Origin: Datisca glomerata | Taxonomy: Eukaryota; Streptophyta; Magnoliopsida; Cucurbitales; Datiscaceae | Assembly: GCA_003255025.1 (NCBI GenBank) | Contig: QANY01011973.1 | Coordinates: forward strand, 1,093,238-1,157,237 | Length of the DNA stretch: 64,000 nucleotides | Direction: 5' to 3' | In this document: in pieces, positions 1 to 12,628 of the stretch | Layout: each line of letters begins with the position of its first letter | Numbering within the stretch: the stretch's first letter is position 1 | Notes under the pieces: generated by a model | What the model saw: the letters and a program-made list of their open reading frames with translations, nothing else | What the model was told of the DNA's origin: nothing | The model's database searches: none | Translations under genes and position numbers: made by a program

Positions 1-310
1 GAATAGCATGTATTGAAAGTACCATAACTTTTGATAGGGAGCTCCAAATTGAATTCCGTAAAAATCTTCAAGAAGTATACTTTCGTATATTTCTGATGGA
101 ATATGAGACACAATGTTATTTCTCCCAGCTATTATAGTTTAATTTATGAAATTGAGAGCTCTGCATTATCTTCTTTTTGAATAGCTTGCATGAAAACTAC
201 CATAACTTTTGCCCCGAAGCTCAAATTGAGTTCTGTAAAATTATTCAAGAAGCTAACTTCCGTATCTTTCAAACGATATATAATTTTCTATATAGAACAT
301 TTTCATTCAG
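1..310. repeat. Two tandem copies of a ~178-bp satellite-like unit (truncated by window start)
   Basis: The block beginning GAATAGC at base 1 recurs at base 179. The first ~105 bp of each copy align well (shared stretches include ACCATAACTTTTG and TTCAAGAAG), and similarity weakens after that. The spacing of 178 bp is typical of plant satellite monomers. Only two copies are inside the window and the array may continue upstream. No ORF is supported here. Confidence 0.6.
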
Positions 311-587
311 TACAATTTAAAAGTTGAATCTGATTGGTATGTAATGGGTTGTACATCAAAGACCATTTCGTTTGTAAGTTCTTAATTTCGTTGGCCGCTC
401 CTCGTCAGTCATTTTTCATCTTTCCCTTCATGCACCTTCCTTCTTAGTTTCAGTTTATGAAATTACTCTACGAGTCATTGTTTACATTTCATTGCTTATT
501 CATCTCTTATTTTCCCCTTTTCACTTCTGGTTCAGTTGTCATTCGTTTCCATTTTGGCTTCCAATTTGTTTCCGTTTCCAGTGTACT

Positions 588-1003
588 CGTTGCCATTTTC
601 ATTCTCGTTGCCACGATGTTTCCAATGCCATTGCGACAATGTTTCTCATTCTTGTTGCCATAACATTTCCTATTCTCAACATTTCTCGTTCTCATTGCCA
701 CAACGTTTCCCATTCTCAACATTTCTATTCTCGTTGCCACAACGTTTTTGATTCTCAACATTTTCGGTTCCCGTTGCCACAACGTTTCCCGTTATCAACG
801 TTTCATTTCCCATTGGCACAACATTTCCTGTTCTCAACGTTTCCCATTCTCAATGTTTCTGTTCTCATTGCCACAACATTTCCCGTTCCCAATATTTCCC
901 TTTCTATTGCCACAATGTTTCTCGTTCTCAATGTTTCCCACTCTTGTTGCCACAAGGTTTCCCATTCTCTACGTTTCTCGTTCCCGTTGCCATGCCTTTT
1001 CCA
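588..1003. repeat. Degenerate 39-bp minisatellite, pyrimidine-rich
   Basis: A unit of the form TTGCCACAACGTTTCCCATT followed by CTCAACATTTC and TATTCTCG repeats about ten times, with substitutions and small indels. Adjacent TTGCCACAACG starts are 39 bp apart where the array is cleanest, around 690-790. Open frames across it on both strands are by-products of the repeat (39 is divisible by three) and show no protein-family features. Confidence 0.75.
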
Positions 1004-2869
1004 TTTCGGTCATCATGACATTTCCGTTTACATCATCTTGACGTCTCCATTTTCATCATTTGTTCATCTTTTATTTTCCTACACTTTTGCATATAGAATA
1101 GGAAAGAGCTAGTCTCTAAAAAATATGCATATCAAAGTTCATATTTCCGTTCATCAACCGTTAGGGATTTTTTATTTATTATTTTTTATAGCTTTAGAAA
1201 AGCTTAAATTGAAAATTGAAAAAATCATTCCACATGCAATACATGCATCAAATCAGTTTACATACCGTTTACAACATTTTGTGTTATCCATAATAGGGAC
1301 AAATTATGAATTTCATCAAAACAAATTACCTAAACAGGAGAAATGTAATTTCTATAATTACATCAAAGCATGATAAAATTTAATACAGAGAGCTAATTAA
1401 TTATGCGCATCACAATTAGCGTAGAAATAATTTCTACTAATTTAATATACTTGAACTATTGTGTAAATATTTTTCTCAAGACATTGTACGATATGCCCAT
1501 ACAATTATTCAAAATTTTAAAGTATAATATATGTATTTAGAGGGAAACCAATAGTTTAAAATAAATACTTAGCTTGCAATTTGATGTCCTTCATATGTTT
1601 GCATAAGATGACCCGCACGTTTGAAAGCGGTAGCATCGCCGTAGTTGAATTTTGAATGAGGTTGAACTAATTCATTTTCTGGATTTTTTTGTGAAAACTT
1701 TGAAAACTCATGAATCAAATCTCACAATTTTAATGAAGATCATCGATGTAACCCTTGATTTTGAGAAAGTATGCAGATTCGAGCTACGATATCTGCATTC
1801 GAATATTGAAACTTGTTCTTACTCGAGATATTAAATAATGCTGATACAAATAAGTGCATTATTCTCCTGACATTAAAAGCACATCAAATAGCGTAACTTA
1901 ATTAATGAGAATTTTACAAATTAATTGCATAATAATAATAATAATAATAACGTAAATAAATCTTCCTTTAAATGTTGTATTTATTGCGTATTCGCTCCGT
2001 CATTTTTGTTTATTCAGAATTTGAAAAAACTTGGAAGAGTTGAAGTGGGCCATTTGAAGAAGGAAGCGAGCGTTGGGCCTATGAGGAGTTGGGCTTGTCT
2101 TTTATGCACGCGAGGGTCACGGATGGGTGGAGCTCAGGCGAAGCTCTTAACCGGGTCGCGAACGGGTCACGCTTAGTTGGTCGTGTGGGTTGGGCTTGTC
2201 ATGGCTTCGCTAGGCTGATCTGCGGGCTAAGAGAGTTTCCATTGGGCTCCTGAAGTGAGCCCTCTCTTGGGCGTGGGCTACTGACCAACGGGTTATGGAC
2301 CGGGTAGGTCAACCCGATGATTGGAAAATGGGCAGAGAAAACGACAACTGCCGGCAGTGGCGCATGAGGGAGCGAGCGGCTTCCACCGCCAATTGTTTCT
2401 AGCCGGAAAAAGCTCTAAAACGACGGAGGTTTACGTCTGAACACATATACGGGAGTTTTTTTTATCTAAAAATTTTTCATTTTGATGTCGATCTGAGATA
2501 TAAATTTCAGACCAAAATAGGCAGTTGTTCGCGGCTCCTCCGTGAACTCGACGGCTGTGGCGGCACGAAAGCCTTCCATGGTGTAATTCTAGTGACCTGG
2601 AAGATGCTTTAATTGTGGACTAGTCGTCATCGACATTGGCCATGCTCCAAGGTTGTTCGTGTTGTCGCCGTCAATTCCATCTTTTTTTTTCTCTTGGCCT
2701 AGCTGTCGTAGGCGGAGCTTCAATCGTCTGGCAATCTGTTGGTTTCACCGTACCCTCGTGGTGGTTGTTGAATTTGCCAAATTCAATTCCACGAATAGTG
2801 TTAATAATTCTTTCTAAATTATAATTCCACAAAAGAAATAAACCAGTCGAATATGAATGGGTGAATTTA
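1004..2869. other. No recognisable gene; AT-rich then a GC-richer patch
   Basis: 1004-2000 is AT-rich with no supported coding sequence and includes an (AAT)n microsatellite at about 1930-1950. 2040-2780 is richer in GC and has short open stretches on both strands, but I recognise no domain, splice structure or repeat boundary in it. It could be a degraded gene or an uncharacterised transposon piece. Confidence 0.4.
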
Positions 2870-3440
2870 CCATTCTTCGCTTCCGTTTTGAGCATTTTGG
2901 GAAGGAATTTCTTGAGTTTTTCTCTCAGCTCTCAATGAAAGCACCAAATGTAAAGGAAAAAAGTCACCGTCTTTAATAATCGGTCGTAAATTTTTTACAT
3001 CATAATATGAAAACATAGAGAATAATTTAGAAAGAGAATGAGAGAATAAATACATCATGATTTACGTGAAAATCTCTTAAAGAGATGAAAAACCACGAGG
3101 AGATTTTGATAGTATTTCATTATGAGAAATGGTTTACAAGGCTACTGGGTGTTGATAGTTGTTCTCTTCTCTTTGGAGTTACATATTGTCTCTATTTATA
3201 GGCCTTCATATAACCTGATACAACTTATCTAATTCTCTCTGAAAATTTGATCAACAAAATATTTTCTGGGATCTAACTTATCAACAATAACAACCAAGTA
3301 AACTTTGACCGTCTAATCAATCCAATGATCTTGATTAGCTTTCATTTGGATTGTCACGTCGACAATCTACGTACTTTCGTCTGAGTGATCGGTTTTTGCT
3401 CTATCTTCTCTTCGATAGAATTTTTGATCTAGATCTTATC
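2870..3440 (-). repeat. LTR-like sequence, reverse strand (possible solo LTR)
   Basis: Read on the reverse strand, a TATA-type promoter (CTATAAATAGAGAC, around 3190-3205) is followed by a short leader and text resembling plant copia LTRs. The layout is like that of the reverse-strand LTR-like block near 43.2 kb. No coding region or partner LTR is attached, so a solo LTR is the simplest reading. Termini and TSD were not resolved. Confidence 0.35.
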
Positions 3441-5639
3441 ACGTATCATGCGAAGATTTTCATGTACAGTCATTTCATCATAAAAACTAAACTATTTGTA
3501 ACATATTAGATATATTTATCTTTTTTTAAAACTAGAGAGGGTTCTTAGATAAACTTGAGAGGATGTAGAATTACTTTTTCCTAATTTTAGATATCTCCTT
3601 ACTAATAGCAGTTTTTAACATCTCTCCTTTTTAACGGTTTTTTTAACAACTATTCGTACTATAACTTGTGGGATATAGAAAGAAAGTTTAAAGAATCATG
3701 CTATGTTATTGTGAATATACTATACGCGAGGAAAGAGAAGAAATAAAAAATTTTAATGACAATAATTAAGCTCATAATTAAACTACAAGGTTATGGAAAT
3801 TGAGATCAGCTACTTAATAATTGGGGTTTATACGCGTGAGAGGCCTTACATTAATTAATACAAGATAAGGGTCTTTATTTTCTCTATAAATACAATGTAC
3901 ATATATGTAGGTCTCTTTTTTGTCGTTCCGCCTTTAATTGGAAAAGATGTGCTGAGTGGATCATCACCATTTTCCACTTTCTAATTTGTGGTCAAATGTA
4001 GAAAAATAAAATTAATTAAGTTTATTAGATTGATTCAATGGACTAAATTCATAAACAAATAATCATGCATGATTATTTTTGCCAAAGGAAAGCAAGACTA
4101 TACGCCGAATCTATACATTCATGTTGGTTTTCAATTTTTTTTCTAAACTCTAAAGAAAGATTGTTTTACTATACATATACAGGTCGGTTGTAATTAATAC
4201 GAAGATGAAGTTGTGATTTCGAATCTCGAATGAAATTTTTTTATGAAATCAAAAACGCCTCTTGTTTCAAAGAGATGAGAACGTATTATTCACATTTGAT
4301 TGGATAGTTAGGGGCAATGTGAAAACTAAGTATCGATAATTTTGAAGACTCTTGAGAGAAAAATAGATATATCTCATGCATACATTACTCATAATATGTG
4401 AAAGTATTGATGGACTTTTGAGACTTACTCCAATGATAATCAATGTTATATTTTTTTGTTTAATATATTAATTGCTTGCCCAAAAAGAAAATGCATAATA
4501 TGTTTTGATGCCCGCAAATAATGTATTCAGTTTAAATATTTAATGTTAACCAACTAGTATCACGTCACATAAGATCTTTGTATTGCTCATCTCTCTAAAA
4601 AAATCGGATTCACATAAAAAAAATTACCTATGATAGGCGCACACAATATGGTCTCACCTTTCTAATTTTCTCTTGACCTATGCCCTCAATTAAGCTGCAC
4701 ATATATCTTTTTCGCTTAATTTACCTACACAGATGATGATGAAACTAAACTAGAGCCTTATTGATATTATCTTTAATTGCTAGCTTGTTTCCAAAAGTTA
4801 ACCAAGAAATAAAACTACATTTACAAATAATTCTTGGAACCTCAGCCATAGATCTCTAAGAAGGCAAGATAAGTATACTGAAGTAAAAAATTAAAATAAA
4901 TATTGAACAAACTTTTGTTTACTGATATAATACTGTCAGTTATTATTATATTAATTATTAATTCTAACTAATTAATATTTTATAATTAATCATTAATTAA
5001 GAGACTTTTAAATATTCTATGTAATCTTACAAACGCGTTTGCCGTTTGGCATGAGAATAATTAACAAGACTAGTTGACATATGGGGTACTCCACATGTAT
5101 TCAACAAAGTTCAAATGTAAATATAATTATAAATTAATATTAACATTAAAATAAATACACCATCATCTTTAAAAATTATTTTACATTCAAACTAAAAGTG
5201 AATTAGTAATAATAATAGTGTGTCTATAATATTATAATTTTAGTGCTATTTGAATAGTATAGAAAATAATTATATTTTATCAATTGTTATATTCTTAAGA
5301 AATAATTATATCATATTAAGAGAAAGTTTTTTCGTATTCAATATATATTAGTATCTTTCTATAAAGTGATGTATATGAATTTTCATGTTACTGATAACTT
5401 AAATATTGCAGAATAATTAATTTATAACTAACAAATCATTATTGACTTATAATTAAATATTAGTTATAAAATATCTTGAAATCAATCTATGGACATCCAT
5501 GTATCTAACTATATAAGATTATCAAAATATTTTATTTTACTAACAAATACACAAATTATTATTGGATAAAAAATAAAACATTATCAAATGAATTAAATGT
5601 GAAAGGAGATACATAATTTGTGTTATATTTAATAGGCTT
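3441..5639. other. AT-rich intergenic DNA, nothing recognisable
   Basis: About 2.2 kb of strongly AT-rich sequence. I saw no ORF with domain character, RNA gene, terminal repeat or tandem array that I could support. Confidence 0.5.
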
Positions 5640-5695
5640 TAAAGGGTAAAAATGAGAATTAAAAGTTTCTCCTATTTAAGCCTCTTTTTATACAA

Positions 5696-6252
5696 CTAGT
5701 AGAAACTCACGTGCTTCGCACGTGTTGGATCATGTTATTTGATTTTATATTGAAAATGTAATGATCATTTCATCATTCTTACAGTTATAGAATTATTCTT
5801 CTTTTATAACAAGATTCCTCTATTAAAATATCAATTGAGGATAATTTTTAGAAAAAACTTTCGTTCTTTTTTTGTGTGAAACCCCCTCTATAACATTTTA
5901 CCTTTCTTTTTAGATATTTATCTTATTACAAATATATATATTAGCATGTACATATAATAGAGGGGATTTCACAAAAAAAGAACGAAAGTTTTTTCTAAAA
6001 TATTATTGAATAAAAATAAAGTTTCAGTTTATAAGAGAATAAATGAAAAAAATAAGAGAAATACTTATTTTATCATATATCTAAATCAGATTAATGGCTG
6101 AAATATTATTAGAACTAAATATTTCTCTAAATTATTTATGTTAATTTAATATAAATTTTTAATGTATAAAAGAGACAAAAACATTGAGAAATACCTATTT
6201 TATCCCATATTTAAATGAAATTTAAAGGGTGAAAAGGGAAGTAAAAAATATA
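5696..6252 (-). mobile_element. Helitron-like non-autonomous element, short copy
   Basis: Read on the reverse strand, the lower end is a hairpin ACGTGCGAAGCACGT, a short spacer, then CTAG at 5699-5696. This is the diagnostic 3' terminus of plant Helitrons (GC-rich hairpin 10-12 nt before CTRR). The upper limit is set where a second, near-identical terminus begins at 6253. No Rep/helicase coding sequence is present. The 5' terminus is inferred, not seen as a clean TC start. Confidence 0.5.
5849..5997. mobile_element. Hairpin MITE (~149 bp) inside the Helitron-like interval
   Basis: An arm at about 5850-5893 (starting GAAAAAACTTTCGTTC) is repeated in inverted orientation at about 5953-5996. 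The stem is ~42 bp and nearly perfect, with a ~60-bp AT-rich loop. This is the structure of a miniature inverted-repeat (fold-back) element. The pairing extends into flanking ATTTTA/TAAAAT, so the exact TSD is ambiguous. It has no coding capacity. Confidence 0.75.
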
Positions 6253-8829
6253 CTAGTAGAAACACACATGCTTCGCACATGATGATGCAGTTTAAAAAAT
6301 ATACAAGATTTAATAGTAATATTAAGACTAAAATAAATGTTGTAGCTTTAAAAACTATCTTACTCTAAATTAAAATTTGAAAAGTAACACTGAAAAAATT
6401 ATTTTCATAGTTAAACTATTACAAATAAAAGAGACTCTTAATAAGTTGTATAATTTCACACTTGATAACCTGATTTTTCTAATGTTAGTTATTGATGATG
6501 AAAGTCCAACAATAACGAGTTGTTTGATAACAATTACTTATTTAAAATTTGTAGACTTACCAATACGAAGTCTTAGTTTTAGCTTGATGACTCTACTCTC
6601 CATGTTTCCACCAAGATTTTCATTATTTCCTTCAATAATAATTAGCATTGACCATCATTTTCATTCAATTCTTTTCTTAGCAATAATAATAAACTCAAGT
6701 TTTTCTCGATTATCCATTTGCGCTAGTATTTTCATGCATTAGTTGCCCATAATAGTAAAATTGAATATTTATTTGACCTCTCTCTCTCTCTCCCTCTCTA
6801 TGATTCAATAACTGTCAGTGTCATCTCTTTAGTGTATCATTTCAAGTCTATTATTATTCTATTATGCTATTTATTTAAAATATATATATATGTATGTATA
6901 TACCTCTAAGAGAAATTGATTCTTGGATGAATGATCATTTATTTTTATTGTATACTCTAGCTTCATAATCTAAGAAGTAATTTATGAAATTTATTTCATA
7001 AGGGATTTTTTCTTGAAATAATGAAGAAATAATTGAGATTTAAGATAGCAACGATTATTTAAAGAATTATTATAACAGAAATGAAACAGAGACCACATAA
7101 TAATAAACAACATAAATTAATAAATTATAGAAACAAAAATCAAAATAATAAAGATAATCACAAGACACAAATTATATTGCCTCTTTATTGATTAAATTCA
7201 TTCGATTGGCAATGATATTAATAGCTTTTGCATAATCTCAATTTAAATATCTTGAAAAAAAGAAAGAATTTATTTAGTAGTCATAATCTCTATTTAAAAT
7301 GTTACAGAACAAAATCCTAAAATATATATATAGTGCAAATATTAATTATCTAAAATTAAAAACTAAAAATAACACCAAAAGATGAAAATTAAAGCGAATA
7401 AAGATTTTATTGAATGGCCATGATCTCTATATATAAAAAGTTACAGAACAAATCCTAAAAGAATATTTATTGCAAGTATTAATAAAACTAAAATCTAAAA
7501 CTAACATCAAAAGATGAAAATTTAAATTAAAGAAGACAACAAATGTGGAGAAAATGAACTATAAAAGTCGGATGAACATGGTTGTAGATGAATTAACTAA
7601 AATTGATTATATTTCTAATACACTTAATTGATATAATGAATACCCCAACAGTAGGAGTGTCTAAAATGAAATAGCTATTATTTGATTAACAATTCCTCAA
7701 TATTTGCAAGAACCATGAAGGAAGAACCAACTTATATACCACAGGCACATATGCAAGAAAATGTTTAGTACCTCCAAATCATTTTGTGACCAAGCAAAAT
7801 TGCTCAATTCTCTTTTCTGAAGTAAGATAAAAAAAGGTAGAGGAGGTATAATAGAAATTAACAATTATTCACTCACTAATTTCTCCAATATATACTGAAT
7901 AATAGTTCACTTCTTCCAATAAAATATATATTATTTTCCTTCTTAAATCTCTCAATAACACTACAACCTGTGGCTACAAGTATCTATCTTCAAATGGTAA
8001 ACAAATGATAAGAATTATTTGAGATATAGAACAAACATTGCAAATAAACTATAAATTTCAGGAGGGAAGGGTAATGAAAAATTTCTCCATTTTCCATTAC
8101 ACACATGCATATTCTTAATTACTTCCAGAATTTCTTTAGAATCCAAAGGAGAAAATAAAGAAGTACCCGTCATGCCATCAGAATAACAGGTTCCACCAAA
8201 TCAGTCATCTAACTGACGGCAATTATTACTCTTAATCACTTCCATAATTACCAATGATCAATGCATAGTATTCAATTATTCGTCAACAGACACTCAATTC
8301 ATAACGTGTGGAAAATGAATGCTCAACTATGTAATTTTGTATGCACCATGTACTATTTATATATCATGATAAATGCTTAACAATGCATGGTATTCCATTA
8401 TCATGATTGTATTGCTTGGATTCAGTTCGAGGCTGAGTTAATGACAATAATTTTAATTAAATCATATGGAACATGGTAATGCTCTTTTGAAAGAAACTAA
8501 GCAATCTTATTTTTGGTAAACAATTAATTTATTCAACCAAATTGTTTTCATCCAAACTAATAACTTAATATGGAGTATGAATGTAGCTAACTAAATGTAA
8601 AATGAAATAGATTTAATAGTATAACACTGAATTTGAGAACAAATATTCTTGAAAATGAGAAAGAAATCTACAAAGGTTTTAATTCATTGAAATCCGCTTT
8701 AAGTCTAAATTTTAAAAAAATATAATTATGTAAACAAATATAAAAGGGTCAAAAGACGAATTCAAAAGTTTCTCCTCTCAACCCCTTTTAAAGTTATCCA
8801 CCAATTTCCCACTAATACTCTTAGTAGGA
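6253..8829 (-). mobile_element. Helitron-like non-autonomous element, long copy
   Basis: A second reverse-strand 3' terminus lies at 6253-6290: hairpin ATGTGCGAAGCATGT, spacer, CTAG. The 5' side is placed near 8750-8829, where a module (TTAAAAGGGG..GAGGAGAAACTTTTG on the reverse strand) recurs that is also found just below 5695 and in the 40.1-kb element. The interior is AT-rich and non-coding. It contains a tandem duplication at 7255-7530. A small CT tract is at 6778-6800. Boundaries at the 5' end are approximate. Confidence 0.4.
7255..7530. repeat. Imperfect tandem duplication, period ~139 bp
   Basis: The sequence GTTACAGAACAAA(A)TCCTAAAA at about 7299 returns at about 7438. It is followed in both copies by a similar AT-rich tail with CTAAAA, AACATCAAAAGATGAAAAT and related words. 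Two copies only. Confidence 0.55.
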
Positions 8830-9099
8830 CAAGATTTGTATTCATGTATCTAATTGTTGGTTGATTAATGTGATGCAAGTTGACTTATTTGGTGTGAATT
8901 TCTAATTCTTGATCGACAAATTTTATCAAAGAAAGACGACAAGTCGTTAGTATGGTATGCGTGTGAAGATTATGATTGAACAAATACTCCTAAAATTTTT
9001 AGGTGGTAAAAAACCAGTAAACTAGCTAACATCTCGATCCAAATCATGGTCATCATAACTAGGCGTTGACTGGATGTTGATAAGTCCTAAATGCCCAAA

Positions 9100-9290
9100 A
9101 AATTCTACAATGTCGGTCGGGTATGAATGTCGGGTTCACTAAATACGTGTGGGATTTTTATTAAATAGAGAGTTCACTAAATTTTTAGAATTTACTAAAT
9201 GCGTATGAGAGATCATTAAATACGTGTGGGGTTTATAAAAAATCTCCGGCATTCATGCCGGAAATAAAATCCCGGCATGTGAGAGTTACC
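9100..9290. repeat. Short degenerate repeats and a CCGGCAT palindrome
   Basis: The motif TCACTAAATACGTGTGGG recurs about four times with variation between 9135 and 9235. It is followed by the palindrome CCGGCATTCATGCCGG and a further CCCGGCATG. It lies just upstream of the LINE and could be the edge of another element. No function is inferred. Confidence 0.45.
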
Positions 9291-9638
9291 CTAAATGCTG
9301 TATTCTCATTCATAAAAAATCAAATCCCCATTATTCTCCTTGTAAAGCCTGTCCCTCTTTTTAAGTTCAACTCAAGCTAGCCATTTGTTTCTCGCCTTTG
9401 ATAACCGCTCTGATTTTCTTTAAGAAAGTTCTAGCTCGCCCCCACTGTTTCTCGCCTTTGCTTTTCGTCTCAGCTTTCTTGCTCTTTTTCCCGCCCCTTG
9501 TGTTACTTCTTGCCTCTGTTATCTCGCTTTGTTTGCGTTCTGTTGCCTTTTCTTGGTGACTATTATTCGGTCTTCTTCTATCACTCCTCCTGTTTTTTGT
9601 TTGGCCTGCTTTCTTTGGCCTCTTGATTCTCGTGTGAT

Positions 9639-10512
9639 GGAGGACCTGTCATGATTTCAATAATGTTCTGGACATGAATGACCTGTTCCAAGGAAATGTT
9701 CATAATAACGAGATATGGTTAGTTGGAATGATTATTTTTGACAAGAATTTCAATACCAATAGTATGAGTAATGTTCTTATAAGAAGCCGAGGAATAGTGG
9801 ACATCATGGATATCAAAGTTTTGGAAATGAATACTGTTGTTTAGCATCTAGGATAGGGGAGTTTCTTGAAATAGATGACTATACTCTTAGAAGTGCTCTA
9901 GTTCGGTCTGTTAAAGTTAGGGTTTCTTATGTTCTTAATAATTCCCTTATTTCTGGAATTTTGGTTAAAAGGAAAGATAAAAGACCTATATGGATGGAAT
10001 TTAGGTATGAAACATCACTTAACTTTTATTTTCAATGTTGTATAATTACTCATGATTTAAGAAACTGCCCTATTAGGAAAGAGGGGGAAAACATGATGTT
10101 TCGGTTTAGGGGGATTGAATTAGGGCTGAAACCAATCTAAAAACACCTATATGCACTAAACAGTATTTTGCTAAGAATTAAGGTCATGATTTTGGTTATT
10201 CTAATGATAATTATAAACAGAAATCTCAACAACATCTCGATCAGGAATTTCTATCAAATGTTCATAAGTTCATTACATCTAAATACATCTACTCCTACTT
10301 TTTCCAGATCTACCTATACTATGGTTAATTCTGATTTTAGTGCTATATATAATATTTCCTTACATTCTGATTCTAACACTGCCTTGTTACAATCTATGGT
10401 TCCTATTTGTGATGATTCATGTAATTATATATGTAATCAGAACAATAAAGTCAGTAGTAAAAGGCTTAGGAGGATACATGTAAGCAACTGTTTAAATTCC
10501 AATGAGAAATAG
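9639..10512 (+). pseudogene. LINE ORF1 (DUF4283/zinc-knuckle RNA-binding protein), broken
   Basis: In plant L1 elements ORF1 binds the element RNA. Here ATGGAGGACCTG at 9639 follows the pyrimidine-rich leader but the frame stops at once. Another frame then gives WLVGMIIFDKNFNT, resembling the DUF4283 core. Around 9895-10085 comes VRVSYVLNNSLISG and a knuckle-like FQCCIITHDLRNC, in which the first Cys of the usual CX2CX4HX4C is Tyr. The last 340 bp is an open AT-rich tail without a recognisable domain. Confidence 0.6.
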
Positions 10513-10550
10513 GTCATGATGGCTTATCAAATTAAGGCATCACACGATCC

Positions 10551-12628
10551 ATGAGAATTTTAGTTTGGAACTGTCTAGGTTTGGGTAATAAACTAATAGT
10601 TACGGCTCTTAAGGACAAAATTACGGAATTTAAACCTGATATCTTTCGTCTTCTTGAAAGTAAAGATAATAAAATGAGATCTTCTAAATTATCAAAAAAT
10701 GGAATATGATTTTCCCATATTGTTGAGCCTATTGGGCTTTTGGGTGGTTTAGTTGCATTTGGGATAGTAATATCATGGTCAATAGCATCACTAATACTAA
10801 TAATGAAATTGATCTAAATATGGGGTAGAGTCACTTTTTTCTATGGTGCTAGATGCAAAAATACTAGATGCAAAAATGATAGGTGGGCTCAATATGTCAG
10901 ACTTGCAGGGTAGTTCTATTTCCTGGTTAGTAAACGGTGATTTCAATGATCTTAGTGTAATTGAAAAGTTTAGAGGTAATTCTTTTGACTTTTCTAGAGC
11001 TAGGATATTTAGTAATTTCATCAATGATTGCGATTTCATTGATGTCAATGCTAAAAGCAGTTTTTCACTTGGAGGAATGGTAGACATGGTGAGAATTTTA
11101 TCCAAGAAATGTTGGATAGAGTCATTATTAATATGGGTTTGATAAATTTCTTAATATTGAAGTTAACATTCCGCCTAATATAGGTTTAGACTATAATATG
11201 ATCGTTTCTCTTGAAAATAAACATACTAAGATTAAAAGCTCTTCTAAATTTGAGGCTAAATAGTTTCTTGAAGAATCTTATATTTCAGTTTTTAATAAGA
11301 GTTGATTTCTAAAGATTTTAAGGGTGGCATGGGGAATTTTATTGGCAAATTAAAATCTGTTAAAGCTGATTTGAAGGTTTGGAATAAAAATTTGAGAAGC
11401 AATCCTAAGTTGAATATTGAAGTGCTTAAAGACAAGTTGATCCCTCTTAATGATGCTTATGATTCTCATAGAAGATTGAAAAATGATATTTCAGCTAAGA
11501 TTAATAAGCTTTGTTTGAAAAAAGACTTGTTTTAGGGTCAAAGATCTAGAAATAATTGACTGAAATTTGGTTATAGAAATACTAAATATTTCCATAGGTA
11601 TGTTATTAAAATGAGGATTGTTAATAGAATTTTGAGACTTAAAAAGATGATAATGGAGTTTGGCATAGTGAGGAAGGGAAGATATTGATATTATACAATC
11701 CTATTTTAATGATATTTTTAAAGCTAAACCTTCCTCTGATGTTGATCGGGTTCTTATTTGTATGGATCCTGATATCAGTAATTCTACTAATGTTAACCTT
11801 ACTGTTGATTTGTCTTTTAAGGAAGTAAAATGTGTTGTTTTTGTTTACAGAGCTGATAAATCCCCTAGCCCCGATGGTTTCTCCGGTACGTTTTATCACA
11901 AACATTGAGATATGATAAGTAATGACATTTATTTAGTTGTTCTTGATTTTTTTAGAAATTTCTATCTTCCTAAATCTGTGAATGAGACATCTATTACCTT
12001 CCTTAAAGTTCAGTAGCCTAAATCTCCTAATCAGATAGACCTATTACACTTTGCAACTTTTATTATAAGATTATTTCTAAAATCCTAGCTAACAGATTAA
12101 GAATTTTTTAGGCTCTTTTATTACTGAATCTCAAGGGACTTTTATCAATGGCAAACATATTCAACAGAATTCCTTTATTGCCTAAGAGATCTTTGATAAT
12201 CTTAAAAAACATCTGGTAGAAAAAGGGATTATGGTACTTAAGACTGATATGTCCAATGCCTATGATAGAGTTTGTTGGGATTTGCTAAAATGCTTGCTTA
12301 TTAAAATGGGTTTTGTTATTAAGTTTGTTAGATGGGTTATGCTTTGTGTAACTTCTATTAGTTATAAGACTAATATTAATGGGGCCCCAAAAATTTGCAT
12401 CTCTCCTAGTAGAAGTTTCAGAGAAGGTGATCATTTGTCTCATTATCTCTTTATTATCCTTGCTGGTTCCCTTTCTAAGTGTATTAACAAGGTTGTTTCT
12501 AATGGTTTCATTAGTCTTATTGCTCTAGGTAGCCCCCATATTTCTCATCTTTTTTTGCTGATGATAGTATTTTTATTACTAATTCTGACCCTTTTTCCTA
12601 TAACTATCTTAATTTGTGCATTAATAAT
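10551..12628 (+). pseudogene. LINE ORF2, endonuclease and N-terminal half of reverse transcriptase, broken
   Basis: ORF2 of L1 elements nicks target DNA and reverse-transcribes the element RNA. The start MRILVWNCLGLGNK at 10551 matches the AP-type endonuclease opening. EN remnants (NGDFNDL near 10935) follow. From 12231 the RT palm is clear: LKTDMSNAYDRVCWDLL, SRSFREGDHLSHYLFII and, in another frame, the catalytic FADDS at 12547-12565. There are many stops and frameshifts. The reading breaks at an Asn-Asn pair and resumes with YCNA at 16795 after the inserted LTR element. Confidence 0.8.
12624..12628. repeat. Left target-site duplication of the Athila-like element (ATAAT)
   Basis: ATAAT directly precedes the TG start of the left LTR. 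ATAAC at 16790-16794 directly follows the CA end of the right LTR. One mismatch in five is expected for an old insertion. Confidence 0.75.

Noticed and set aside
588..1003. Long open frames across the pyrimidine-rich repeats as genes
   Set aside because: They arise because the 39-bp unit keeps phase. Translations are low-complexity with no domain, and frames exist on both strands.
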